Notes: generated by a model from the sequence alone, not told the origin. 64,000 nt of DNA from Drosophila pseudoobscura (GCF_009870125.1 NC_046680.1:17627501-17691500), one strand, 5' to 3'. Shown: positions 1 through 15,100, numbered from the stretch's first letter. Program-made: numbers and translations.

Positions 1-3000
1 TTATTTCCCCAGCCAGAAAGGGGCAAGACGCACAAAGAATGAGGCAACATTATGCACATGCACGTGTTCGTTTAGTATACATATGTGTGCGTTGCAGCTG
101 CAAATGAAAGTCCTTTCCACCAAAATTTTGTTAGTTTTTGTGTGTCTTTCCCGCTTGAGAAAAGATACATACATACATACATATTTGTCACCCCCAAAGA
201 CATAGAGTTTATGCAAACGTTTGACTTTTAGTCAAACTTTTGATTCATTAAGTGGGGAGAGAGGAGTGGTACAGAGGGGTGGCATGCCCCAACCCGAAAT
301 AGACTTAATCGTAGGCAGCAGTGGAAAATGTGGGCCAACAATTTTTTGACATTTACAAACGAATAGGCAACGCACGAGAGAGAGTGCTGCAGTTGCAGCT
401 GAGGCTGCAGGGCATAAATAAGATATTTTCCCTAAGAATCCCCAAGCACAGCACAGCCCAGCTCTTCTTCTCCCGCTCAGACGAGGACCAGTCCCAGGCA
501 TAGACTCCATTATTTCTGTCTTTCATTTCCAGTAGCGTCAGTGTGTGTGTGGCACAATGGAAATGTTGCTGCTGCAGCTGCTGAGGGGCACGAATGCACA
601 CTCCCGACAATCCACAGAAAAGTAAAATTCATATTTCACAAATGCTACAAAAACAAAACATGAAAGGAACTAGCCGAGGCTTTAGATGCCCTTTAAGGGT
701 ATCCAAAGAATTAAAAGTGGAAGAAAAAGACACATTCGACTCTGTTTTTGTTTCGTTTTCTTTTCGATCACTCTCAGCTTTTGCGTAAGCCTGTGTGTGC
801 TTGTGCTTGAGAGAAAAGCTCTGCAAAGAGATAAAGCTGGTTTGATCGAGCGGCTTGTGTCTCTCTCTCGCTCAGACACACATGCATCTGTTTAAGTTGT
901 TGTTGTGAGACGAGACACATTCGGGTGTGCGCTCGGCCCAGTCAGCCGAAAGAGAGTGCACTTGTTCGTGCATGCTTGGTTTTTTCTCGTCTACTTTATC
1001 AGTGTGCACTATCAGTCGACTCTGTAAGCTCTGAAATATAATAATAATCCTACTGATGTAAGGGTATACAAACGGAGGGGGTTTCTCCTCCCAACAAACA
1101 TTTTTGTGACAATGCACGAAGAGTGGAGTAGTGGCGCTCAACCCCTAGGCAGAGCCCAGATCCCACAACCCTCTCTCTCTCGCTGTCTCTCTCAAAAGCC
1201 GATAACTGACAATGCCCAAAAGGATTTTTTTTACTTTTCCCTGTTCCAGTTTTGTCATATTTTTTGTATATTCTGTGGAGCTGTCAGAGAGAAAACTGTT
1301 GGTGCGTTGGCCAGCCAGCCAGCCATCGGGTGTGGGCGGCAAAGGCAAGGTCTTTCGTTGAGAATATTTCTCTTTGCATATTTCAATGTATTATTCGCTG
1401 GCGAAAAACTTGACTGGTGTTTGCATCCCCTTGGATGTGCATTTTTAATGTGCATTCGTGCTTTTGTGTCGAAAATTCATCCTCCTACTCCAGCTCCAGC
1501 AACGGCTCTTCTTTGGTCCAATCTCATCTCATCTGGGGGGCGGCCTCAGGCCATCTCCAAACGACCAAACGACCAAACGACTGACCGCAATGGCTGCCTA
1601 GGCTAAGAAGCCTTTCACTGTACTTGTCGCTCTCTCTTCCATCTCTCTCACTCTCTCTCGTCGTGTCCCGATAAACTATGCCAAAAGTCTGCGGTTGGCA
1701 GCTGGTCCAGTGGTCCGGTCATCGACCACTGCCACCGCGCCATGGCCGCCGCGAACAAGTGAACACACGCTGCCACACTGCCACACAGCCACAGCCCCCC
1801 AATCGGAGTTAGTGTCGGTGTCGGTGTCAGTGTCGGTGCCGCTGCCGGTGCCCACTGCCACATATTTCATTTTCGTATGTGCTGGACCCTGATCCTGAGC
1901 CTGAGCATGAGCCTGGCCCATCCTGAACAGCGTCATTTCTAATGTTTATGGCCATTCGCGGGGCCTCTCAAATCTATAGGCATCTGCACTGGCAGAAACG
2001 GGAGGTTCTAAGATTATTTAGCTAGACGTGTCCCTCAGTGTGGTTTCTGGAGGGTGCAAAAAAAGGGCCCTCTTCAGTGCAGAATGCTGACCTATATTTT
2101 GGGAAAAAATTCAGAATGAAAGATGCTCGTCAGACCCGGAATATGTGCAAGCCAAGCCTCTTTGGTGTGCCTATTCCTGCCTGGTGTAAGCTAATCAAAC
2201 TAAAAAATTGTCCGAGTACTCGAATTTCCACACAGCTTCGAGTTCGAGTATTATCTTTGGGAAAACTCACTTTCTTTTAGGGTTTTTGGCTGCGCAAAAA
2301 GGTAAAAAGCCCCATTTGGCGGAGAGTGTCGGTTGAGTGGCGCAAAAATAAAATTGCAAACAACCCGATCCGTGGATTTTGAGAGTTTGGGAAAGTGTGC
2401 GACACTTTTACGACTTGGCGAGTCGAAACTTTTATGCCAACGTTGCTCCTAGCGATAAGGCATCCCTCAGCCCCAACTTCGAAACTCTATTCAATCCGAT
2501 GGACCGCCCCAAAGTCCAGCACTGGAAAGCACTTGACTTTGACACTCTTTAAACAATTGACGGGGGGGGGGGGCTTGGGGAGCGGAAGTGGAAGTGGGTT
2601 TGGGGCGTGCGTAAGAGAGAGAGAGGGAGAGCTGTGACATCGAATCTGAAGAGATAAGCGCTCGGGCCGAGAGCAGAGCAAAAGCACAAGCAGAAGCAGA
2701 GGGCTGGGTCAGCAATGTCGAAAAGTTTGCCGCTTAGGACATTGTCCGTGGACACCTTCTGCACGGAGGAGCCACCTCCACCGCCACCTTCAAGGCGGCA
2801 TTCTCCATTCCATCCATTCGAGGAGGGAAATCATAAATTTCTGAAGAGCAGAGACAAAAGCAAGAAATAACTCAAGTCGATTGCAATGCACTCTGCCATT
2901 CAAATGACCGAATGGAAAATGGCAGAAGAGGAAAAACAGCGAATAATAGAAGTTTCTGCGAGGACTTCTGGCGACTGCTGGCGACTGCTTCCAAGGACGA

Positions 3001-6000
3001 ACACGAGATTAAATGAAAAGACCTTCAAAGCAGACGTTTTCCTGCCGCTGACGGCGGCGTCATTAGCAACCACAGGATCTTCCGTAAGCCGTGGCCCACA
3101 CACACATACAAAAACAGTGCAACAACAAGTGCAAAATATGTAATCTCTATGCGGGCGGTGTGCAGCGGGCCAGTGTTGCCAGACGCTGATGCGGAGGCGG
3201 ATTATTTGGCACATCTGTGCGCGCCGTTTTACCAATGTGCTGGGCCGTTTGTCCTCCCAGAGGATTTGCAGAGGTCTGCCCACATCTGTCTGTCCGTCTG
3301 TCACATCTGGGATTTACCTGTAAAGAGGACCTATCAGCCAGTGTATACTCGCGGGGAGGTACATCCTCAATCGTTCGACGGCTTCAAGAATTATGATAGC
3401 AAATATTCTTGCTAGTGCTTAGCTTCCGTAAAGAACAAAGTTTTGTAACCCATAAACGAATAGAGCAACTCCTTACAGGGTATCCGCCTGGTCGTATGCC
3501 TACAGTTACTACAGTATTTATATTCAAAAAGGGAGCTTAGCAACCATTCGGCTTTTGTTGTTTTATGTTGTTGATTCTTTATATCTCTGTCTCTCTCTCT
3601 CACTCACCTTCTCTCTGGGGCCAAGGTAAGCGGTTTTTTGGCTTTAATTGCATTAATTGATTAAAGCCAGGTCTATTGTTTTTCCCTTCCCTTCAGGAAA
3701 CCGCACATTTCACCATCATAAATAAAATACACAAAAATACATATGTATGTATTTATACATATGTCGGTTTTAAATGGTCATTTGTCAGCATTCAGTTTGA
3801 AGTTTCAACCGTTATTGGTTTTCCTTTATACAGAGAAAGCAAAGAGTGAGTTCCTCCCTGGTGTTGCTCTCTCGCGGTTGAGAGAAGGACGGAGAGAGAT
3901 GCTCAGTTGCGCTTCGGCTATGTTCGGCTACCTTCCTCTCTCTCGGCTCTTCTGGGATCGGTACCGAGATAAAGCTAAATATTATTATAAAGAATAAAGG
4001 TCATCAAAGTAACGGATATACAAGAAAATACTACTCGTATGTACACACAGGGAACCGAAGATCATCTATATTAACATCTGCGGTAGGCAAGGATTCTATA
4101 TCTTTTAATACATAAATAATTTCTCCCAAAACGAATCGACCGTTTAGTAGGTTTCAGAATAGGCTATTAAGTATTTTTCAATTTTTCCTTCCCATTTTTT
4201 AATCGGGACTTTAGTATTTTTTTATGAACAATATCCAAACAACCCATACAAAACCCATACATATTGATTTTCATCAGTACCCGCTAGTAGTATTTAATGT
4301 ATATTACACCTAAAGGCGGTATAGTTAGACGATTCTTTATGCAACAGATCTTTGAAGGAAAAACTTGTTAGCTTCTGAAGATAAGCCTTATCCACTATAA
4401 ACAATCCACAAGCAATATCAATACCGACTATAGCTACTACAGCACGAAGGGTATTCGTCAAAAGTTTTTTCCCGCAGATAGTTTTCCTGCGGCATATAGT
4501 TTTTCCTTTGTTATACATTTCCATATACTCGTATATGTATGTATGTATGTACATTTGTACATAATTCAATGCAGGCAAACGTTGTTAAAATCATAAAAAA
4601 TGCAGATGAAAGCCGCCAACAAACAACCAAAAACGGGTAACTGGAGAGGGGGAAAACAGCTCTTTGGAAAATGCGATATGTGCATGTACATATGTGCAAA
4701 TGTCATGGGATTTGGTAAACTGAAACACAACTGAAAAAAAACACTGAACAAAAAAAGCGAAACGAATTTCATTTTCAATTTGTTAAATATTTATTACACT
4801 CGTGCAACACACGTGTAGCCGAAATGGCTCTCCTCTCTGTGGTGCCTAGTGCTCTCAAATTAACAAAATACCTAAAACAATTCCGGACGAGATGGGCCTA
4901 ATAGTCCCCGAATGTCACGTAAACGGAAAAGGGAGAAGGGAGAACGTGTCCCCTCTCCCTCGCGCCGGAGAATGTATTATTAAGAAACCATTTGGCTATA
5001 ATCTTTGCCTGGAATGGCCAGGACAACGACAACGATGATGCTGATTATGGCGATAGGCGACAGAGTAGTGCCCATTTACCTATCGGCAGCACAGTGGGGC
5101 CTCTCCCTTACATTGGGGCATGTAGTATGGGGCACACGTGTCAATGGCTTTTTCTCGGAATTGAAAAACAGCAGGAACAGCAAACAACAGTAACAATGGC
5201 AGTTTCCAAATGAAAATTGTTAATAATATTTACTATATCATATGAATTTCTTACAACTCTTTTTCATATCCTGCAACGCTGTAATGGAATGGAACAACAA
5301 CAACACAATCTGTGGCATGTGGCACACACAAACACACACAAAAATTGTTAATCATTGCGGAAATTGTGTCATAAATGATTTAATTGGAAATTTACTCTTT
5401 TCGTCGAAATGCCGCCTGGATCTCATTACGATGTTATTTTTTTGGCCCACTCGCTCTTTTTATTATACCCTTCATCTCTGTTCTCATTTCTGTCTCTCTC
5501 TCTCATCGAACTGCAACGAAATGCACAACAAATGTGAATAATTTAAAACAATGCCCGCACTCCATGCTTGCACCACACCCGCCCCCACCACCCCATCAAT
5601 CCCTGTCCCACGGCACTGCTCCCATTAACCCGATTGAACCCCCTTTAAACCACTCTCATCCCCTCGACTCGTCTGGTTCAATGGCATTCTTGGCTATTTG
5701 CATTTGATTTGCATTGCCTGGAACCAACATACAATTGGCCCCAACGCCACCTCAAAACTCCATCGCCTTTCAATTGGACCTGGACTCTGGACCTGGACCT
5801 GGACCCGGCTCTGGCTCTGTCTCTGTCTCTGGACGGTGTTCCACCTTTGCTTTTGTTACCTCCATTGCTCCATGATGTCGTTCCCAATCATCAATTTTCG
5901 GAATGTCACTGCCAATTACACCTTTTCAATATTTGTGCACTGCCGCCGCCGCCGTCGCCGTCGCCGCCGCCATCAACGGTTGAACTTTTTGCTTCACGTT

Positions 6001-6040
6001 TTTTCCAACCTTTTTTCGTCCGAATTTTTGCTGCTGGCAG
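1..6040. other. Non-coding, probably large sns intron
   Basis: No open frame here shows a conserved protein signature or convincing splice sites. The stretch contains (CT)n/(GA)n tracts, a degenerate GTGTCG hexamer array near 1810-1850, an uninterrupted G run at 2562-2573 and a CTGGAC/CTGTCT-type array near 5777-5836. Because the exon at 6041 is internal (it starts in mid-codon after an acceptor AG), this DNA is inferred to be intron upstream of the receptor tail exons. Exons of a nested gene cannot be excluded by eye. Confidence 0.6.
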
Positions 6041-6195
6041 TGTCGGAAACTACAAATCAACCAGGAAAAACGGCAACCATCGAGATGTACGCGCCCAGCT
6101 CGTATAATGACACCGTCACCGGCGAGACGCTGTCCAGCGTTTCGGAGAAGAGCGAGTCCTACTCGAATGAGGGCGGCAGCCAGCCGGAATATATT
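6041..6195 (+). CDS. sns: sns tail exon a
   Basis: The acceptor is GCTGGCAG and the donor ATT|GTGAGT. The exon begins at codon position 2 and ends in phase 0. It encodes the segment containing EMYAPSSYNDTVTGE and PEYI, with two tyrosines in acidic or serine-rich surroundings. Reading on into the intron meets a stop after about 14 codons. Confidence 0.75.
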
Positions 6196-9100
6196 GTGAG
6201 TACACCACCGGAGTCCCCTCCACCGTATACATATATATAGACCCAGACCCAGCCCACAAAACTATTTTTTAGTTCCATTTTTTCCAACGGGCGGGGGGAG
6301 GGAGGGGATGCATGAATATGCAATTTGTGAATGGAACAAAAAAAAGGGGAAAAGCAAAAAATGAAAAAGAATTCTGTCATTTTTAGGCAGTTTCTCCATG
6401 ATGCCGAAATGGATGTCCTGCTGAGAGGCAGGAGCGTGCCTTAAAAGGGGTTAAAGGAGTGCCATCTTTCGAGTTGGTTGCGCCACTGGCTTTTAAGCTA
6501 TTACCAATGCTCGAGATGAAAGATTCAAGGACCAACGGCAGGAAGTGGCAGGCCAGAGAGCCAGAGAGCCAGAGAAAGAGAGCCCAGCGAGCCGGAAACG
6601 GAAGCGGCATGCCTCGACGTCGTCGGCGCTAAGACGTCGTGATTAATTACGCGACGCTGATGATGATGATAATGATGAGCCCCCCGAGAGTGGACCAACT
6701 CCGTGAAGAACCAGACAACGACGCAGCTTTCGGCTGCTCCAAACAAATCGTTTCAAATTATTAAAATCATTTATTATCGCCCGTAATCTTGCAGCGGCAG
6801 GAAAACCGCAGAAACTGCCTCGAAAACCCACCGCCAAAAGCTAAAGCAAAAGAGCTTGAGACTGGGGGTCTGGCGGAATGGCGGAATGGGGGTCTACGAT
6901 TTGGGCCCTATTTGGCGCCTGAAAAGTATGCAAACTGCGTTAACTGCGACCGCGCGTGTTATAAATCAGACAGATCCCGGCCGAATGCCATGCCCGATCC
7001 CTGAGTATCCTCCGCCGTCGTCCTTGCTGCTGTCCCGTGTGTCGCCGCTGTCATTGCGGCTGTCAATTACGGGCCAACGACTTTCAACGCCTTTTTGCCC
7101 AGAAACTAAATGCCACAAGGCAAAATGTGTGGAGTAATTACGGGGCATTACTCAAACGGGGAATGGGAATATAATATATCTATATACCACACATACAATA
7201 CATCTCTCACACTCTATATTTCTCTTCTCTCTCGCTCTCTCTCTCTCTGTTCAGGATGAGGCACGCAAGAAGGCTGCATCAACATATCTGGTGGAGGGTG
7301 CGGATATGCCACCGCCCAGATATCAAAAGGATGGCACCCTGCCAGTATTATATCCGAACAATATTGGTAAGTCAATGGAAATACCGCCAGCGAAAAAAAA
7401 TACGCTGTAGATAATTAACTTTTGAGCAAAACAAAGTTCGTGAGTTGTGCACATCAATGCAGAGCCCCTGACCCCTGACCCCTCCAACCACCCCCCGCTC
7501 ATTCCGACCGACCACTCGTTTCCGCTTGATTTTTATGCCATGATTGCAGCGCAATCAAAGCAAATGTAAGAGAGTGAAAAAAGGGGCAGGATGGGAGCGG
7601 CGATGGCCAGATGCCCTTTGCCGAAGTATTGAAAAATAGCAGGAATCAAAGGATCCAGTTCTTAGAACTCCTCCATATACATAGGAGACATGCACTGAGA
7701 GAAAAAAGGGCATGGTAACAAGAAACATACCCATATATCTCTTAAATATTCGGTTTTTAAATATAAATGTATTTAAAAGTCTTTTTAATGTGGTAAATAT
7801 GAAAGGCTTAATCTTAAAATAAAATATATTTTATATTTAATATATTAAATATATTTAATAGAAATTTGTGCAAAAGTTGAATGTCAATCGGAGCCGTAGC
7901 TCCTTTTTCTTCAGTTTTAAGCTCGAAGGACGCATGGACTGCATTCCGAGGATCCGAAATATATATTTCTTGGGTGTTACCTTCAGCCAAAGCGCACAAC
8001 TTTTTGAAAGGGTATCCGTCTGAAACGAAAATCGCAAAAACTGAATAGGATGAAATACCAAAATACCAAAAAAAATACAGATAAATAAACCGAAACCGAA
8101 ACAGGACCGAGGAATCGAAGAAAGAGTTGGGCCAGAGTGTGCTGGGTGGGGAGGGGGATGGGAAGGGGGGTATGATGAAAATTCAATTTCAGCACAGCAT
8201 CTCCATCTTAATTGTAATTGAGCAGCAAAGTTTTTGTCAGAGTCTTGATTTTCAATTGATGTATGCCTCTTCTCTCTCTCTCGCTCGCTCTCTCTGAGAG
8301 TGTGTGTGTGTGTGTGTGTGTGTGGGTCTCGGCCACATGCCTCGCAGGCAGATGCTACCAAATCACGTTCATGTCTGCGCTAATTTAAGGAAAAAGCAAC
8401 ACACATCTTTCAAAGTTCGGGAATTTAAGAAAAGCACAAATGGAAATGAAAGAATAATAGCCGAAGAGCCAGCAGACAGACACCTACCCATCGAAGAAAG
8501 ATCCCCGCACATTCTGCATGTAAAATCAATGGAAAAGCAGAGGGGCCAGGGGCAGGGAGCAGGGAGCAGAGCAAAAGACGACGGAAAGTAAAGACAAAGA
8601 TAGACATCTCGGCGGGTGCCACAAGAAGTAGCAAGAATTGAATGCATTTGAAATGCAAAAGCGTAGAAATAATAAAAATACATTAGCTGCAGAAAAACTT
8701 ATCCCCAACGGGAGACCCCATGCCGTAAGCCAAGGGCGGATGTGTTTGGGGCGGGGTGGCGTACAAAACACAATTACCTTATGTCAACGAAATGGAAAAG
8801 AAATTTCCCTGGCCAGAGAACGGTACAACTGGAGGAGAATAAGAGAGATACTTTCCGAGCAGTCGCTAGGAAATTCCCGCAAATAGATAGCCGAAGTGCG
8901 TGCGGTACACCTCTTCTCACGAAAACTTTCTGAGGCGACACGCATAATTATGTATGTGTGTGCGCTCTTTCTTCTTGCAAAAAAGAGAAAAACAGGGCAG
9001 GCGAAGAACAGAAAGAAAGGAAAACACGCCATAGGAGAAATCAGACTCACACACACACACACGCACAAAAAAGGAAAGCAAAATAGAACAAGGGAGAAAG

Positions 9101-12100
9101 TGCGAGAGCAACTTTTTTTGTGTCCTCGATGCATTTGATACCCTTGCCAGTTCCAATGTCTCTTTGATGGATATCTATGTACTACATGTGTACTTAGGTG
9201 AGCTACATCCCTGTGCTATGTAATTGATATACATATGTATGTAGCTTCTCATCCTTGATATGTACATATATGCATTGCTGATTGATCAGGTTCTTCGAAA
9301 TTTCCCATAAGCGAAGGGATACATAAGTATGTACCATGTATTGGCCGATAGATTTACAGAAAAATGCTTAAATATATCAATTCATTGGTAAAACAGCGAT
9401 TCGAATGTTTCTTTACATCTGTTTAAATGAATATGAATACTATAAATATATGAAATATTTACTAACCAAAGAACGTTACGTTTGCATTCTCTTTGAATAA
9501 TTTAATTCTTTACAATGGAAAAAAATACCCAAAAACCTGGCAAGATATATATTTCGCAGAAAAATACAACTGATTGGTAAAATTGAGAGTCACGTTGTTC
9601 ATGGTGGCTGGAACAGGGAATTGTGATATTACTGATATTGAATCCTGAATAGTCAACCTAAGACTGGACTATGGAAGCCCGATTTCAATCAGATCTCTAC
9701 AAATTATAACCACAAAATCGATAGAAATCGGATTTTGTGTTGGTAAAAAGCATAATACTCTTTGCGAGGGTATAAACCACTGCAAAAACAAAACAGAATG
9801 AAAGAAAGAAGCATAAAAAGCACCAAAAAAAGCAGATAGACAGAAGGGGAGATAGAGAGAGAGAGAGAGGGGCAAAGGGGGGGTGGAGGATAGCGAGGGA
9901 AGTGCAAAAGAATCCCCCACGTGGCACAAAAAATTAAAATGCTTGCCGGAAGCTGAATCTCAAACAAGAGAGCGCCCAAGGCTGTTGTTTCAAGCGTGCA
10001 GATTGGGGAGCGGGAAAACGAGGGTACAGGAGTAGGAGGGGGTGGAGGAGCAGGAGCTGCCGCTGTGGCATGCCAGGCACATAAGCTTAAGGGGGCGTGC
10101 CGGTCGGTCGGTGGCTGGCTGGGTGTGGGCGGGGGGGGCAAGCGGAAATTGTTTTTGTTAGTTGGCGTCAAATATCTTTTTTTTTTATCTGCCATCGTTG
10201 TTTTTGTTGGATGGGATATTTTTGTGAATATAAATTTTGGGAAGCCGCTGAGCGGCTGCCCCCGCCCTCTCCTCCTTTGCCCCAGAAACGGGGAGCTGCA
10301 AATGCATTTATCCAAAAACAAAACAAAAAGGGAAGAGAAAATGGAAAACCGAGGCAGTTGCACCGCACTTTTAATGAGATACTTTTCCACGCGCTGCCTT
10401 GTTAATGAGCAGACACGAACGTGCCGTCAGATGTGGCAACGAGAACGGGGGTAGGGGGTGGGTGGTGTTGGGCGAGGCAACAAGTCAACTAAATCTGTGA
10501 CTCCGTTGTGACCTTGCGCCTTCCGCCTCGCTATCTCTAAGGAGTGCCTCTGCTTTTGTTATTCTGGGTTTTCTGGTTTTCCCAGAATGTTATTAATAAC
10601 AAATGAACGAAAAGTATGAAATGTGGGGCTATTCCCCATCGCGTCCCTGACCCTCGCAACAATTATCCAACAAAAGCTGGCATCTTGGGGGAAAAGAAGA
10701 GATCCATTGCTTTGTTTCGTATTCGTTTGTTTTGCGCTGATCGAAAAATCAATAATTCATGGCTCACACATACACGCACACATGCACATATGCAAAAGTA
10801 AGCAAGCCACAAGATGAACATGGCCCAAAAGGAGCTTACGGTCGGGTCCTCCCTTCGATTTGTCGCCGCCACCGCAGCTTCTGCTCGAACTTTTGGCAAA
10901 CGAAATTATTGTTGCCTACTTTTGCGGGCAGCCCGAACAACAGGAAATTCAGTTCCCTATCTACAGGAGTCCACCCTCCCCCCGTCCCCCCTTGGAAGTG
11001 GAGTGTGCCTTGTTCTATTTTGGAAAATTACAATCAAATTTGTTACGTTTGCGGGTTAAACGCCCATCCGTATGACAGCATCTCACTTGCGGTGGCAGGC
11101 AGGCAGCAGCAGCATCTCCGTGATGTGGCTACAACTCCTAGTGGAACGATGTGTTGTGCGGCAGGGCGACGTGGGAATATGTGTGTATGTCGGAGCAATT
11201 TGTCACGCCCCAGAAAAAGGTGGCAGCAGCCGCCACAGCAGCCAGCAGTCATGGCCAGCCAGAAAGACTCCATTGACATTTGCATATTTATTGGGAAGGC
11301 TTATCAGGCAGTGGCCTACACCCATGCACCCACACTCGCAGCCCCCACTCGTATCCATTGCAATTAATGGCCTTCGCTTTCAGTTTCTTTCCAAACGTTT
11401 GCACATGAAATCGGGCAGAACCAAGCAGCAAAGTGTTGCATCTACATTGGATATGTGTACACTGCTGTGCTAAAGTACGACTACGATGGAGCATCTTGCC
11501 ATTGAAAGAAATTTTTGAATTCAATGGGTAAGCCTGGCACATGACACGGCTCGTTGGTGCTGGACTCGAGACACACAAGCGAATGCTTCGAAAGCGAAAG
11601 CTCAATAGTTTCAAAAACAACATACATTGCGTGTGAAAAGTACTAAAAAAAGCCTGCTCACCGCTGATCTATGTAAATCTATTAGTTTTTAAGGGAAATT
11701 AATGAAAAAGGGAACATTTTCAGGCAGATCTCAATCTTAAGTTCTTATAATCCGAATTTATAATGATTATAATGGAAATAAACCTCTTAGAACCGATAAT
11801 TAGGTCGCATTTGATACATTTTCACCTCTTCACTATTTCAGGGTTTAGAAACATTTTTTTACTCAGTGTAGATATTTACGAGTACGAGTACGTGCCGGGG
11901 TGTACTTTTGAATGTGCAATCTTCCGGCATATCTCCTCCGAATGCCAATACATAAAATCTGTCATTGGCAGTTTTAAAAATTGGAAATTGAATTTTCGTT
12001 TTGCCTCTTGCCAGCATTTGCGGTCCAGAGATAGAGAGGGTCCGTGCACCGCTTAAGGCCGCAATCAAAGCTTAAGTACTCGGCCAGCAAAAACGATGTG

Positions 12101-15100
12101 GGTGGGGGGAGGAAAATATACAAAAAATAATCAACAGCCCCATTCGAGGGGGGGTTGAAATGCTCCCTCCGACAAGTGGAGTACAAAAAACTGACAGAAA
12201 TTAATTTTAAAAGTAGTTTTTAAGCCCTATATTAACTGGAAATACATTCTCTTTATCCCTTTACTCTGTGTTTTTCTGTTTCCAGTGAATGCCTGCACTT
12301 TGCCACATCCGAGGCACAACAATGGCAACGCCACCGCCATCCACATGAGCCGGGATGATCAGATGCTAATCAGCAAGGGCATTTATATACCGTCCCCGTC
12401 GCCAGCGCCGCCGCCAGATGGCTCCTACTATAACATGAACAGCGACAGATATCTGTCCTATCCGCCGATGGTGAGTACCACAGAACCTATGCTCCTCCTA
12501 CTCCCCCTCGATACAGGGATCAATGAACCGCCCATGGGGCGGAGTGGCACCCCAAACGGGGTGCGGCGGGTAGGAGTTGGCTAAGACCCAAGCTTAGCCA
12601 AACAGCTGCTGCAGTGGCAGTGGCAGTGGCATCAGCAGCGGAAAGCTTAATTGCCCGCATCTGCAGCTACCTTCTATGATCCGTGGCCATCTTCCCCCCA
12701 CCACGCCCCACCCGTGGATTATTTCGCTCAATTAACCCAAGTTTTATAGAGGAAGACTTGGCATTTTGCATCCTGCCATGCGATGCCTTGCGAAGGGGGT
12801 GGGGGTGTCCATAAATGCATGGTATCGATCAGGGAGTGTGCCACTGCTGTGGCATGGGGAGGCATCTGCCACACCATCTCGCTTGCTGTGGCATTTAACG
12901 CGCTTCGACTTTTATAATCCCCAGCTTCAGATTCATCTTCTCTGCAACAGCAACAGCAGCAGCAGCAGCAGCAGCAACAGTGTAAAGACAAATGACAAAC
13001 TTAAAAGCATTATAAGTAAGCTCTTTCCCGCCGGAGCTCAGCTCCAGCCCACGACGGCCAAAAAGTAAACAGCATTTCCCAAAGATAATTTAATATTGCG
13101 CATACGCAGCGTGTGGCAGTCAAAGGATAAGGCATGCCATAGAGGGCCGGCGGTATGTCAGCAACCATCAGCCAAAGGGACATGAACACCCACATGTTAT
13201 GTCCACACATTCGATACCTTCTTTGGGTCCTGCTGTCGCATTGCAAGCCAATATAAATTCCACAGAAAATTTCACAATAAACATGAGAAAATCAATTTTA
13301 GGAATTTATGTATTGCCTTTTCCTGGCCCCAAAGATTTCTACTTCGCCCGCCGCCCATTTTTCTCTCATGATGATGACTTCTGGCACTAAAGGGGTGCAA
13401 ATGCGACAGCATAAGACGACACGCGATGGGGGGATGACAGTCAGCCGCTGTCCTGCGATGTCCTGGGATGTCCTGCTATGTCCTGCGTGGTCGTTTCCAT
13501 TTATGTGTCGTATCAACTGTGGCACTGTCTCTGTCGCTGTCGCTGGCTCTGGCGCTCAATAATTGTATAAATTAGATGACGGAGAAGCAGAGGGGGAAAA
13601 CTGCAGATGCCACATGGCAGATGGCAGCAGTGGCATGCCACATGGGACACACACATTGCACACGCTTTAACTTGGCTAATATAATAATATTTATGCTTTA
13701 GCAGTCGACCACACTCGAATTTATGGGCCTTCTACGATTTGTTATTCAATTGTGTCCCAGTTTCAGTTTCAATTCCCATTCGGGATCCCCCTGCCCCCAT
13801 CCTGTCCCAGAGCGAGAGATCGCACTATTAAATGATGTGGCCAAAAGTGTCCTTTCAGTGGCCCTTCCTTTTCGGCCAACGGACTTGCGGGACTGTATGG
13901 GGACTCTAAACCTTTTGTTTGCGGTTTTTAGTCAACGAGGGAGAAAAATTCAATTTCGGTTTAGTTTGGTCAACAATGACACTCCACTATATATATATAT
14001 ATATATATGTGTGTGTATGTGTGTGTATTTCTCTGTGTGTGGGCCACTTCAAATAGCTGGAAGGTCCTTCCGCACATAAGAAATGCTTTGTGTGGAAGCC
14101 AAATTGAATTATTTGATAAACATCATTAGAAAAATTACAAAATATACTAGAGAGGGAGAGAGAGAGTGGCAGCATGGTGCCGAGAGGGGGGGCAGCCAGC
14201 CAGCGGTTTGGCCAAAAACATTTGGCCCAGAACTAAATTACTTTTCGAAGAGCAGCTGTCTTTTCTGTGTGTATCCCTGTCGTATGGCCAGTAAATGAAT
14301 AAGGACAATTTATAACAGTAAATCAAATTAAATTTCAATTGGAAAACTTGACAAAATACACCCCCCCCCCCCCCACACACACACACAGAGAGCGGGAAAA
14401 ACAAAAGAAAAGCCCCCCAAATGGCAATCCAACAAATGTTTTGAGAATTGTTTTCCACACGACAAGGGGGAGGGAGGGAGGCAGCTGGGAGCCGTGCCCA
14501 TCCATTGCCCGGGAGACCGCAATCGAATTATTCGTATCAATCGTATCAATTTCATCGTTTGATTGAGAGCCTCCTCCTTTCAACTGAATTTTCCATTTAT
14601 GATGGCCAAATGAATGAAGGAATGAACGGGTCCTAAAGCAAGTGAGTCCTTAATTAACTGTCGAAGAATGCCACTGACTACTGACTGCTGACAGAGATTG
14701 AATTACCAATGAAACATTGCATATATTCCGGACTCAGCAATGGATATAGATATTCAAAGACTGTGCCATCGATCAATGCTAAACTTTACACTTCCTGGCA
14801 GCATAGTCCATTCCCATAGGCACGTTTTACACTGAGCAAAAAATGGCATAGTAAAAAGAAGCCCAATATTCGGTTCATAAATATTAATATAGTGGCATTA
14901 AATAGAATTAACTTTGATTTAAATAAACAGTCCCTTAAATATGGTCCATCTTTGAACTGAGGTCAAGACCCCACAGATCACTTGGGCCTGCTGTTGGGCC
15001 TGTTGATCCCTTGTGGTGCCACTCCTTTCCTCTGCCTGTCCCGTGGGGATCAACTTATTGCGGTTTAGAGGCCATCCCCACCAGTGGTTTGAATGTAACA

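Noticed and set aside
6196..6240. Truncated receptor isoform by intron read-through after exon a
   Set aside because: The extension is only about 14 codons to a stop and ends in a TATA repeat; donor GTGAGT is strong, so read-through is unlikely to be functional.
9704..10390. Minus-strand open frame of 228 codons in the sns intron
   Set aside because: Ser/Leu/Pro-rich reading of GA and G-rich repeats with no domain, no good start context and no splice partners.
10759..11367. Plus-strand open frame of 202 codons in the sns intron
   Set aside because: Composition is unlike a fly protein, starts in a CACA repeat and has no conserved motif; probably chance.
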